A stretch of DNA of 64,000 nt from Monosporascus cannonballus (lineage: Eukaryota; Ascomycota; Sordariomycetes; Xylariales). Below the pieces are notes generated by a model that was not told the origin of the DNA, searched no databases, and worked only from the letters and a program-made list of their open reading frames with translations. How positions within the stretch are numbered: the stretch's first letter is position 1; every line of letters begins with the position of its first letter. The position numbers and the translations under genes were made by a program. Shown one piece after another: positions 49,325-60,780 of the stretch. The stretch is from NCBI GenBank assembly GCA_004154925.1, contig QJNS01000127.1:161530-225529 (forward strand), given 5' to 3'.

Positions 49325-50891
49325 CCGGGCCAGCATTCCAGACAGTCGGGATTCCCGTCTCGTATCGCAGATAAGACACCGAATCATGTCCCGACTTGCG
49401 GGCCGCAAATCGCTAGCCCGGTCCACGGGTGTAACCCGACCTGCTTCCGGACCGCAGATGTTTGCTATGGAACAGATTCATTCTTGTCCAGGGCTGCATA
49501 GGAATGTGCTTCCACATCCGCGGCCCTAGTTATACTCGGACGGCGCCGATATATGATATCGGTGAGGTAGAACAGCAAGCAGTGCTCCATTGGTCCAAGT
49601 TTCTCTGAACAGTGGAAGAACATTTTGCCCCAATCTTGTTAGCGGGTCAATTCCGGAGATAATCGGATGGCTGATCAGCCGGGGTAGCCGAGGAATCGTA
49701 CAAGCCAAGCCTAAGTTTATATGGCGGGGCCATATGCATGAGCATCTCTGTTATCCACCAATAAACGGCGAGGGAAGGGAACGCCCTGGAAAATACGAGT
49801 TGCGGCTTGATGGAGCTTCTATCAATGTTAACACGAGTTTGTGCTACAATGATGTGCACCAGATGCCTGCATGTTCCCAATGCGACCTTAGCCATGGATT
49901 CGACCCTACCCGGGCGATAAAGACCTCGACAGGTGCTATCTCCCCTTGTCACAAGATGCGATCGATTGGCACACGAATAGCGAATAGCGGGCACTAGTAT
50001 GAGGCTCATATGACAGCTAGTGGACCGATCCTCCCCTCTCTCGAACTCTATGCTATCAGGCCGTCTGGACCTCGATTGACTTGGGCAACGGTTTGGCCCC
50101 CACAGCAACTCTTGGCCTATTCTAGAGACAATCATTCTCGGTATTTGGTAAGTGGCTGACTACCCCAGGACATTGGGCCGCTCCTCGTCGCCCCGGCTCA
50201 CAGATCTCTCAATGAAGACACGATTCTACGATCCTGTTCAGACATCTCGTTCAGACGTCTTCAAGAGACTGTAGAGATTCGTTGCTATACATCTAATGTG
50301 GCTGTCCGTCCTTTCGGTTCCCCCGGTCACCAATCTGTTAACCCAAGGCTGTGACCGGCTCTCCCCCTACAGCCGCCGCACAACACGCGGCCGATCCAGT
50401 TGTCCCCTCGATATGGACTCGCAAACACTATGTCCCAAAATGGCTTGCTTCGTTTGGAGTGCATCTTCGGGGGTGCTCGAACAGGTTTATTCATCGGGCA
50501 TACAGGGGGTTGTTTGCATCAGCGTAGACGATTCCAGGAGATTCCAGCTTGGTTAGCCGGCGTGTCTGCTCCTGCACTACTACTGTCTGGATGGCCAATA
50601 TGTTTTCCAAGCTGTAGCCGTGGTCGGCGCCATCGTCTGCACGAGGCTAGTATGCTTTAATCCGGAGCGTCACCTCCGACCGTTTAGAAGGTGTCCGGAC
50701 CGTTTAGGAGGTGGCCCGATTCTAAAGCTCGTTTTGAGGCCAGCTGAATTCTTTTAATCTGAACGGCATCCCCGTACAACATATAAATGCCCCATCGGAT
50801 CACCCCCGGTTCCACACGACTTTCCTCACCTAAGCATTTTCCATTCCAACGACCGCAGAATTGTAGAGTTCCCTGTAGCTGCCCGCTCACG
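49325..50891. other. Spacer between WRAP73-like and RRM genes
   Basis: No recognised gene. It includes the 3' region of the WD gene and the promoter of the RRM gene. An imperfect tandem pair of about 20 bp (ccgaccgtttagaaggtg / ccggaccgtttaggaggtgg) lies at about 50677-50714, roughly 200 bp before the RRM start codon. The minus frame 49647-50135 has no recognisable domain. Confidence 0.55.
50677..50714 (+). repeat. Two-copy imperfect 18-20 bp tandem repeat upstream of the RRM gene
   Basis: Two adjacent copies of an 'accgtttag-aggtg' unit, differing at a few bases, lie about 180-215 bp before the RRM gene's ATG. They may be a duplicated promoter element or simple slippage. No known factor site is recognised. 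Confidence 0.6.
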
Positions 50892-52272
50892 ATGTCCTCG
50901 GAAACTCTTCCCCGCCAAGCCCCTATCAACACTACTGTGGTGAGGCCAGGCTGTGAGACGAACTTGTATTATATCTTGATCTCGAATGTAAGCCCATGGC
51001 AATCACTTAGCCGACTCGGTATTTTCAAGCTGATATGCTCTTGTCCAGCTACCTTTTCAAACATACTGGCAACAGCTGAAAGACCATGTACGAACCGTGT
51101 GCTCCTCGGTCGAGCGGGTTGAGGTATTCGGCGGTAGCACCTCTGGGTGGGTTTCCGTTCGCGGCAGGGAGAATTTTGACGCGGCTATGGGTATTATTGC
51201 TCCTCATTGCTGCTTATCGACTTGAGTACACCACTTATACTATACTAGGCCTCCTAAATGGCGGTATCTTTAACGGTAGATACCTCTTTGCGGACGGGCG
51301 AAACGCTACGCAAGCCACCGTGATCAAAGACCTGAACCGCTCGTTGAATGCCCCGCCGCCAACATCGGCCCAACCTTCACCTAGCTCCCCTGCGGTGATG
51401 TCGCCCACGGATACAGAATTTGCACAGGTAGGCAACGTCCCCCTCTCAGTGCTCTATCACCTTATATTGAACATTCCTCATCCCAGTGGACTTCCTCGAC
51501 AGCGTCTTATGCACTCAGCCAGACGAGAGATTATCAACCTCATGCGGCTCCGTACGATTATGGGGGAATGTCTGGCTGGTGGTCACCTGAAGCAGCTGCC
51601 GGCAATTACGCTAACCACCCGCATCTGGATGTTGTGACGATGGAGCAGTATACCTATGACACCAAATATCATCATAATGCCCAGCAATACCAAGTTGGTC
51701 AGGATCCAAGCAACTGCTCTGCCTGGCACCACGAGATGGCGGATCCAAACTACAGATCAAACAGGCCCTACGGGTCTACCGGCGTTGTTCACACCACGAA
51801 GCGCAAGATCATCATTAAGCAGCTCCCGACATGGGTCCCTACGGATCAGGTGCAAGACCTCATCCGGCGCAAAACCGGCCTCAATGCTGATAAAGTTCAG
51901 CAAATCGATCTTCCATTAGCGAATAGCAGTGGGATGAACAGGGGATACGCCCTTGTCACTCTACAAAATGAGGAGGCCGCTTCTAGAGTGATTCGGAAGC
52001 TCCATGGGTATAAATATGATGGGCGTGTTCTTATCGTCGAACACACCAAGGAAGGTGTGTCGGAGAATGAGAGCAGTCGTTCACAAGCGAACAAACCTCA
52101 CCGGGACGGCAGAGATAAGAAGGAGAGAAAGGAAGGTCCCTCCCAGCACTCCTCTACAGCCGATAAGAACACGAAATCTCACCACAGATCGGACGTAGTC
52201 ATTGCCCATGGCTCGTCCTCCGTATTCAAGGAAGTGGACGATAAGGACAAGAAGTCGAGCCGGAAACACTGA
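50892..52272 (+). CDS. RNA-binding protein with two RRMs (4 exons)
   Basis: Predicted single-stranded RNA binder; no specific target can be named. Exons are 50892-50987, 51049-51190, 51249-51427 and 51487-52272. The introns are 61, 58 and 59 nt with regular GT..AG ends, and all joins keep frame (400 residues). RRM1 spans exons 1-3: 'YYILISN'+'LPFQTYW' is the RNP2 strand region, 'SGWVSVRG' the RNP1 strand, followed by 'LLNGGIFNGRYLFADG'. A Pro/Ser linker follows. RRM2 lies at about residues 245-325 ('RKIIIKQLPTWVP', then 'MNRGYALVTLQNEEAA', then 'GYKYDGRVLIVEHT'). RNP1 aromatics are largely replaced, so RNA affinity may be modest. The C-terminus is highly charged, Lys/Asp/Ser/His-rich, and probably disordered and nuclear. 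The exon chain rests on frame, splice signals and RRM continuity. Confidence 0.87.
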
Positions 52273-54596
52273 CATCACCACACCCTCGCCAGGAACGGCG
52301 TGACGTACTTATCAGAAAGCTCCATTTCTAATACCGGAAGGATATCTGGGTTTTTAGCGGGCGTTCGTCTATTAGGGCGGTCATTTGTCATCTCTTTAAA
52401 TGTATTGGACAGGGGAGGCCGAGAGTTTGCTGCTATTCGTGGAGTAGAGACAAAAGTCGTTACTAATTACCCCGTAACTACTAACTACAGGTGCCTTATC
52501 GAAACGTTTATTGCTATCCGTACCCGGATTCCCACAGCACGATGTTATGATCCCGCGAACTGTCATATTTGGTGCCGTCTTCGGACACTAGGCCTGGCCC
52601 CCCAGAGTTCGAACCGCCCAGGGGTTCTTGGCCCGATCTCATTTACAGTCCCATTTGACCCAGTCGCTTCACCTCCTCCTGACCCCCACACAAGGGGTTA
52701 GCCGCAACACCGGAAGGAGCTCAGCTACTGGCGCGTCGGCTGATCGAGGCCAGTGTCCTCATGTCTTCGGGCGTACTCAGGGCAGTCGAGAAGGGGTGGG
52801 CTCCAGGGGGGGGGATATTGCTGGGTCGCTTTTCTTTCCCTCCAACACGAGCTGTCATATTTACCTTTCCATTCATATGCTGCGCGTTTGTTTCCGCGCG
52901 GCAGGCGCATCGTTTCGTCGTGGTGTCGTAGCTGTGTTTATGCGAAAGATGTGTCTCCCCCTCTCCCAACGCGGGAAAGAGTCAGGCTCGTCCCCAATTA
53001 TATCCAGAGCTTGGATGTCCCCACGTCGTTGGTCTGGTCATCTTTACACACGCTGGTAGCTTTCAAGGCAGTTTTCTACCCAGCAGGCGAGGGGTGTGCC
53101 GCCTGCGGCTGTTTTTTTGACGTCGGAAGCTCGCAGCCATCTTCCACCGCGGATGTTGTGTTCCCCCATTCCACAGCATTATCGGCAGATGTCATGCTTC
53201 CGCGGCAATTCCCCCCACCAACTCAGTCCGACATCCGCACGCCCTCCCCCTTCTCCTTCAACACCCGCAGGTTGTAGCCCAAATGGTCGCCGCGAGCGAC
53301 CTGTCCCGCGATCGATCATATATCCCCGTCACTCGGCTCTGGATCCAGTGCAAAAGGCCGACCCGCGCACGAGTGCGCTCTCCCGCAGTTCTAGGCCACC
53401 GCGGCGGCCACGCGACTGGCTACGTGCATATGCGGGAGGCTGGTTTAGTTAGGCGCCGGGGCGGGAACCGTCCACCCGGGGGAAGTTTTTGCCCCCAGTT
53501 GTGGGAGCCCACGAATCCGAAACGCCCGCACCCGCGGATGCAACGGGGGTTGCGTGTGAATGCGGATTCTTTTGGGGGGTGCCGAGTGCGGTTGTCTCCT
53601 TGCCACACTCCCCCCACCTTCTGCAGGGGGTATGCCGGATGGATCAGGGCTGTCTACGTAGCTCCCGATTATGCCAAAACGCAGGAAGATACGTCAGCCC
53701 GTCGGTATTGCACCCGGTCTGGATGGGGGCGTATCCGGGAAACCGTTTCAGCCCTGCTACTTGTCGTCGGATAACCGACCCGGTACGCCACCTGCGGGGC
53801 CCGCGCTATGACGTCCGACCCACGGGAAGTGGGCATGAAAAGGATATTTCGGCCCATGTCGCCCCAGTCGCGGCGGGAAGTACGCATCCGCCTCCCCCGC
53901 CGCGCCACGATGAAGAAGTCCAACCTCAAAAGGTTCCAGGCCTTGGGAATTCGGACTGCTCATGCATGCAGCCGGCACCGACGTAGGGGCGGTAGGACAG
54001 CAGATGAAGAGAGGGAGGGAGGGACAACAGCTCCGGGGAGGAATGCTATTGGAGGCTGAAAACCCGCAGGACGGCTATCTGCGGGTCTCAGGTTGGCAAC
54101 GTCTTGACAGGAACTTCCGATTCATCGCCCTTGGTCCCGGTTGAGGGCTCCGCGACGTTTTTTTGACGCGCATATTGGATGGATGCAGTGGCCCGGCTGG
54201 GCGAGCGCGAAATGATTTCCTAAACGGAAAGAATTGACAGGGCGATGCAGCCTAATATTGCAACGGTTCTCGGATAGGAAAAAGGGGCAGGGGATCGCAG
54301 CGGCCGCCCTTCCGAGTCTGCGCTTGACTGCTTCTGGGGGGGATATGGGGCACCACTTCCTCTACCTCTGCATGCTGCTGCCGATTCATGCGCCTGAACG
54401 TGATTCCTGCCGCTTTGCGGCTGGTGCCGGCAGACGCGCGTCAACAGAGGTGCATATATTCGATTGGATCCCGACCCCTGACTTGAGTAGATAGGAATGC
54501 CCACCCATATACAGAATGCGATCACATGTCCAGACATTTGTGAGCAAGATGTATTCATAAATCTTCGCGAACTACGTGCATAAATGGTGATCTATA

Positions 54597-54881
54597 GTGA
54601 CCCAAACATTCCGTTCCAGCGGAATGTAAGCAGGGTATAACTTTTTGACTTCCTGGCAGCAGCCCACGCATATTATGAGCGTGTGGTGTCCAAATCGATA
54701 GCCAGATCATCCCCCAAGGCTCTCACCCTTGACATTTATTGTGACCCAAACATCCCGTTCCTGCGGAATATAAGCAGGGCATGACTTTTGACCTCCCAAC
54801 GAGAGCTCACACACATTGTGAGAGTGTGGTGTCCAATCAATAACCAGATCATCGCGCCAAGGCTCACACTACTGAGATTTT
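54597..54881 (+). repeat. Two-copy tandem repeat (period 144) with conserved inverted repeats
   Basis: Copy 1 begins at 54597 and copy 2 at 54741, both with gtgacccaaacat. They are clearly similar along about 140 bp. Shared blocks are 'cggaat.taagcaggg', 'gtgtggtgtcca' and 'ccagatcat' followed by 'ccaaggctc'. Each copy can fold twice. Copy 1 has CATTCCG..CGGAATG and CACGC..GCGTG. Copy 2 has the first arm pair weakened (CATCCCG..CGGAATA) and a different second pair, CTCAC..GTGAG. The element lies about 130 bp beyond the stop codon of the SLIP-GC-like gene. Family and function are unknown. Confidence 0.8.
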
Positions 54882-54944
54882 GGCTCCTTGTATAGGCATA
54901 GCCGTGCTGAAGTTTTGGTTCCCAATATATAGGCATGGGTGTGC
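54877..54944 (+). repeat. Second short tandem pair (about 33 bp)
   Basis: Units 'ttttggctcc..tataggcatagccgtgc' (54878-54907) and 'ttttggttcc..tataggcatgggtgtgc' (54913-54944) follow directly on the larger repeat and are about 75% alike by eye. Together with the larger repeat they form a local duplication cluster. Confidence 0.7.
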
Positions 54945-55013
54945 AAAGTTAGACGAAAGAAATGTAGCCCTTATGGCGAGCCTGTGATATCGGCAATGCC
55001 CCCCAAGTCAATG

Positions 55014-58000
55014 TCAAATTAGGAAAGGCAGCCCCGTGCCCTGCTCGGCTTCCTCTCGTTTGATGACTGCCGTGTCAACCGCCGAGGGTCCACGCGCCGG
55101 CACCTCAGCGTTGACTTGCAGGGCGTGCTCGAACATATCGTCCAAGCCCTTGAGTAGCAAGGACACCTCTTCCCTCGCGACCTTCGACTCTCGCGTGATG
55201 TCCCGCCCGACAATGACGTTCGAGTAGTCCGTGGCTAAGTTGTCCAGGATCTTGGCGGTCTTCGCCTCCAGCCCGGTCTTCAGGTGGTCACAAAGACCCT
55301 GCGGGCGGCGCTTCACCGGCTTCGCCGCCTCCTCGAATATCAAAAGCCCATTCTCTCTAAGGTCCCGGTCCATGCGGTTCTGGATACGTAGGAAACAACC
55401 AGGGCCTTGAAGAATTGTCAGTTTAACGAACGAGATATTTAACTTCTGCTTAAGAACACCCACCACCGTCATCCGCGCAATCTTCATATGTTCCGGACAT
55501 GGCATTCATCACTGCCGGGTGGAAGCTTCTGTTTGCTTCCCGTTGCTGTGTCGTGACGTCGTCGTTGAACGACCTGGCCATATGTGTGAGACCTTCAGCA
55601 CGGGACTTCAACTGAGCCTGGAGAATATTGATACTCGTAAACGTGCTTTTCTGTTGCAATTGCGCCTTGATGGCCTTGTGGAAAGTCTGGAGTAGCTCCT
55701 CAGAAGCTATCGTGAACTCCTCGAGTGCCTTTGGGATCTTCTTAGTGAAAGCCTGTTCCCAACTATTGCCAAGCTTTTTCTTGAGCGGACGAATGAGGTC
55801 TATTTGAATTGTTAGCTATGGCCACCGCACTATAATCTTCGTACTCGGCAAGTAAAGAAACAAGTCTGGGAGCAAGGTACCTTCATTGAAGTCTCGAGGA
55901 CCTGATCTTCCAGAGAATACACCCCTAGAGCATTTAGCAACTCAGAACACATGCGTAGGATATGCAGGATATGACTTACAGCCGGCGACAGGTAGCTTTG
56001 TATGAGACGCACACCAGACCCCCATCCCCTCTGTGATATGAAGGCCACCTGCCCGCGGTACCTGGCGCTTCACGCGCTGCTTTGGTTACTGAAGAGTTTA
56101 GGCGCTTGAAAAGGTTGTCTGTGAGAATCCGATGGCATGCTTGGATAAAGTTGCATACAGTGTTTTCGAATCCCTACTAAGAGCGTGAGAAAAAAAAACA
56201 TGCGGGAGAATATGCGAGGACAGTACTACCTTCTCCAGTGATACTAATGCGACTTTGACATTATCTACCTGAGCCTGCCTCTCTTCATCCGTGAGTTGAA
56301 CGTCGCTTTCATCCTGAGAGACCCATATATACAGCGAGTTCATGTTCTGAAGGAAGTTGTTCAGAAATTGACCATATGCTTGGGCCCGGCGACTCTCGGT
56401 GAGTTTCTTCGCATGTTCTATGAGTTGCGGTATCTCAGTCGTTTCCGGGCTCTCGAAACCGAGCATTTGGTTTCCGTTGTCGGATAGGTTAGAGAGGGAC
56501 TGATATGCTCGACTGCTGATACAAAACACCGGTAGTCCCGTTGCCAGGCTGCCATAGTCGCGCTGCTCGTCCTCAGGGTCGAAGGATTCAGGATTGGGTT
56601 GCTGGGAGAATTCTTCATCAAGCCTGTCTCGTGTTAGCGTATAATTCGTCTTGAGTGAAAGGGGCATATTCTACTCTTTCAATCCGAGAGCGTAGTCCTG
56701 TCGGATAGCATCGCGAGCATATTCGTTCCGTTTGCGAATACACGAAGCAGCATACTTCCTCTCCTGTTGTGAAACAGCATCCGAAAGTCCAGCATGAATG
56801 AGCTCATTATCCTCCATCCTGTTATCCATCACTTCCTTTTCATCTAGCACTACACTTTTCTTGGACCTGAGGTACTCAATCATAGATCGAATTTGCTCCC
56901 CATCCAAGGGTTGGTTTGCTGCCATGGAAGGTCCACCTGTCTTCAGCTCGTCCAGGAGTTCGTCGACTGACGGGGGTGCCTGGGGATTTTGCTCCCCTCT
57001 ATGGGAGTCGACCTTCTGTCGCTTCCTAGATCCCGCATTGAGCTCAATGTTCTTGCGCTTCCTAGGCTCTATAAGCGGCACATGGACTGTTGCACCACCC
57101 TTCTGGCGAGACTCTAAATTTTCCCATTGCGCGAGGATCCTGTCAATTTCCCCGAGAAACTCGAGGAGAATGTCCGAGTGAAGTCGCTCGTGATAAAGCC
57201 GTGTTCGATTAGATGCCTCCCATCTCTCAAGAGCCTTTTCCTTTCTGCGTAAGAGCTTTTGTTCATGGTACAAACCGAGCGATCTGGTCGCCTCGTCGAA
57301 GCATATATCATCTGTCTTAGTACAGATGAAGGTAATATTGGAAAAGTTGCCATCTAGTTGGAGCTGCTGCCGAAAGGACTGACTAAGGACATTTTGCGCT
57401 GACTTATCGTCCACGGCCCGTTGAATGTTTGCAACGATCCATATGCCGTGACACTTCTCGATGTACTTGCCGGCAATGGCTGCACGAGCGGCGTTTGAGT
57501 CTTCGACACCGGGCTTATTTGTCAGTGAGGTTCTATTTCACGAACAGTGCACTTGCAAACATACCAGATCGACAATGACGGCCCCTGTTGACAAGACATC
57601 TGCCTTAGTCTGAACCCTAACCACTTTGATCAGTGGCCATAACTCCATCTTCCGCTCCTTCGTATCTGGCGCTTCGTCGTCTTCAGCATTGTCGCTCTCG
57701 GCTTCATCATCGTACGCTGAGTCATCGGAGGTATCATCCTGAATGCTGTCGGCATTGAGTTTGTCATGCTTCTCAGAAGTTGTGTCCTTGCTCCCAGAAC
57801 ATGAGAACTTCTGTTTACTGTCAACGTAGACTCGAATGTCGTTGTAGAATGTCTGAGCTGTGGCGCGGTGTATAGTTTTGGTAGCACCGAGGAGGCTGCC
57901 TACTGCGGGATCATTCGCCAGGCTGTCCGCGTCAGTCTTGGGTAGCGCTTCTTTGGTGATATGAGGGTAAACGGCCCGGATCTTCGCCCATGCGACTCCC

Positions 58001-58695
58001 GCATCAGTTGCCTTATTGGTTGAGTCTCCTGTTAAAGAGCCATTCGACTGCATCAGGTCCGAGAAGAGATGGTCTAGCTCATAACGCCATTCCTCCTTAG
58101 AAATGAACTCTATGTTCCCGATATAACGCTCTTCAGGGTTATCAGAGGGGTTCCAAGAGATCTCGGTAATCACAGCTGTACAAGCTCGCACGCAATTTGT
58201 CGGTACAATGTGAGTTTCTTGGAGAAGTGCGTTGATGAGGGAGCTCTTGCCGTGGCCAGTTGATCCAACTACCCCTAAGATATACTGGGGCGTTTTGGCC
58301 TGTGGTAGAAGATCTTTCATAGATTGGAGCCAGTGGGAAACATCTCTGCAGTCCTTTGCATGATTGAGCCGCTGGATAATCCCGTTGAGGACAGTGATGC
58401 CAACCTTGGTGCCACGTTCAAGATCCTCTACCGAACCCGATGTGACGACCTCTTGCAGGTTGGGGAAAGTGTGCTGGACAGCACTTGCCACTTCCATTGA
58501 TTCCGAAGTAACCTCTCTCTTGATATTTGTGTTATCTCCCAAGGTGAGATTTTGGGCTGAATCTGACGTGGCCTGTGATGATAGCAGGACCGGTTCAGAT
58601 GGGTCACTCGAAGGCTCTCCAGAAGCCACAGCTTCTTCATCAGCCGGTGCTGTGGAATTTCTGAAGGCACTCATCTTGATTGTGGGTAGCGGCAT
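55014..58695 (-). CDS. SLIP-GC-like dynamin-superfamily GTPase (7 exons)
   Basis: Large fungal GTPase resembling nuclear GTPase SLIP-GC; its cellular role is unknown. Exons on minus: 58695-57565, 57513-56675, 56623-56230, 56173-55980, 55924-55881, 55799-55464 and 55405-55014, giving 1109 residues with every phase consistent. Introns of 51-81 nt mostly carry clear branch sites. G1 is GSTGHGKS (144-151). G3 is D-L-P-G, created across the first intron (376-379). G4 is TKTD (442-445). Exon 2 has a helical, charged segment ('KLLRRKEKALERW') and a bipartite NLS-like RKRK..RKRQK. The C-terminal half holds helical stretches ending in 'EELLQTFHKAIKAQLQQKS' and 'GPGCFLRIQNRM', typical of these fungal proteins. 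An acidic Ser/Asp stretch lies near residues 325-355. The start could be ATG 58695 or 58674; the frame upstream to 58842 lacks ATG. Confidence 0.88.
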
Positions 58696-60780
58696 CCTGA
58701 TGTTGGGATTACCTTGCAAGTATATGGTGGGATACGATATCTGACCAGGAAAGATAATGGCAGTGGCGCCGGCCAATGTAAGGTTAGGGTAAGTGCCCTC
58801 AAACCAGTTATCTTGAATTTGAGGTGAGAAGAATCGGGGCAAAACTAGAGTTTAGTCTTGACCTATACACTCGATGTCGAGAACTGCTAGGGATCCTAGT
58901 AGTTTTTGACCGTAATGATCCCTACCAGTTCGACTTAAGGTGGAAGAGGGAAGTGTGCGCTACCAAGTACATATGTATCTATCGTGTGAAATTGATGTTG
59001 GACCAGAATTTTAGGTCTGCCGAACATGAGTAGTCCAAGAGACTTGTTGGCTGCCTGATGAGGGTTACAAGAAGAGGGCTACAGCGTGAGAGCTAGTAGA
59101 TGGGTGAGAGTAGATTGGGAATAGTAGACGGGGAATCGTGGATGAGGGCTAGTGGCAAAAAGGATAGTAAATGAGTAATTGATTGCTGAGAAAAATGAGC
59201 CAAGCCTGCAAGACGAGACCTCTCGGAGTATGTGAGAGGGAAGATGAAAGAGATACTTCCAAAGCAGAATCAAATGATGAGGAGGGAGATGGCGTACAAA
59301 CATCTCTTGCAGGGTTAGATGCCTGGATATGAAGTCAATATCTTAGGTTGCCTTGAAGCTTGACGAGCAGAAGACCATTTCGAGAAAACACGGTAGAGTG
59401 CCTTACGACGAATTTGGGAAGGCATCGAAGAAGCTGCACGAAGCATAGAGGAGGTGGAGATATGTTAAGAGATGAAGATACGTGAAGTATGTGTTAACTT
59501 TGAAGCTAGGTAGTTGGGTCCATATGTGAAGGTATAGGGTCTACCTATAATTTTCGATCATAAGAGGCAGGAACTCTCGTAGTTCAGAGCAAAGCTGCCA
59601 CTAGCTGGAATTGACCAAGCATTCGATATCAAATGTATGCCTTGAGATTTTTCTAAAACCCCCTGTGTTTCTACTACGAGAGATGCTAGCTCCTAAAGTT
59701 ACCTATAAGTCTTATCTCGAGGAGCTGAGGTCCGTAATCTGGATGAAGGGCTTTCCGGAGTTACTAAGTAGTATAGTCCCTCCACAAAAGTCCTAGTTAC
59801 AATGCCGAGGCCGTCGAAAAATATAATCAAATGCCATTCCGCCGATGCAATATCTCAATTTAGGCAATCGCCTTTTATAAGAGTACGCGGACTAGTTACT
59901 ACAGCGACATCGAAAAGGAAGTTACAACACAGGTATGACATGAGTGATATGTACATAAATGATGCAATTCGCCATTTGCTACAAGGTTCGAGGTCTTATC
60001 TCATTGGTGGACGTACGGCATCAGTGTTCAGGAACTAGGATTGTGTAACTAGGTGATGGGAAAAAGAGAAAGGGGGGGGGGGTCATGATGATAAGGAAAT
60101 CGTGAAGGGTAATAAGTTGAGATTCGGTTCCAAGTTGTTACGGCCAACCATGATATGGTCACGTATAACGTGGTGAAGGTTAAGTCTGGATTGTCTATTC
60201 GAACTATCGGCAACCATGTATGGGAATTGCAGTTATATATCAGTCTCAGGTCTGATGTGACCAGCACCACGCCACACCTTGATAAATACGTGGATTTTCT
60301 ATAGTCCGGCGGCACAGGGTCGGTACAGGGCCCTGCCATGGGGCTAATGCATCGACTTCTGCTGGTTCATGGCGGTTACTAATATTACCAAGATCGAATC
60401 CTAGACCAAGCTTAATTCCTTCCTTAAAATGAACCCATATTGACGGATTGTGGTGCGGCATAATTGATGGAGAGACCATACATAGTATACCGGCCTCTGA
60501 CAGGCTTTTAATAGCTGGAAACCGACTATATGGCTGTAACCACAATATCCCCTCAATGCAGGACATGCGATCGGTTAGACAGGAGGCTGTTCACAACTTC
60601 CACTTACGAACAAGTAATATTCCAGAACTATCGGGGTGAAGTCTATAGGAGCAACTTACCGACCATGAGACGTTGCAATGGACGGTACGATGTATAAGGG
60701 GCTTCTTCAACCCTCAAGATCTCGTAAACTCAGTGCCGTTCTTTACCAGCTCACATGACATCCTGATCCAGCAGCCCACC
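58696..60780. other. Spacer between the GTPase gene and the GH43 pseudogene
   Basis: From about 59050 to 59510 the plus strand is purine-rich (CT-rich on the GTPase coding strand), as expected for that gene's promoter. The stretch 59600-60040 is AT-rich with short frames (59611-59796 and 59802-60038) that I cannot identify. An 11-G run lies at 60072-60082. Confidence 0.55.

Larger units (their letters stand above)
52273..55013. other. Spacer with GC-rich open frames and a hairpin repeat
   Basis: From about 52640 to 54150 the plus strand is GC-rich and open in several frames at once (for example 52753-53277, 53283-53774 and 53489-53986). None shows a recognisable domain and codons look unselected, so I call no gene; a degraded gene is possible. 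The tandem hairpin repeat at 54597-54944 is listed separately. A 9-G run lies at 52805-52813. Confidence 0.5.

Noticed and set aside
55014..58695. Multiple broken frames in the GTPase suggesting a pseudogene
   Set aside because: Six introns of consistent phase restore one 1109-residue protein including motifs created across junctions (DLPG).
59802..60038. 78-codon plus-strand frame upstream of the GH43 pseudogene
   Set aside because: ATG start but no domain, no splice context and AT-rich random-like codons.
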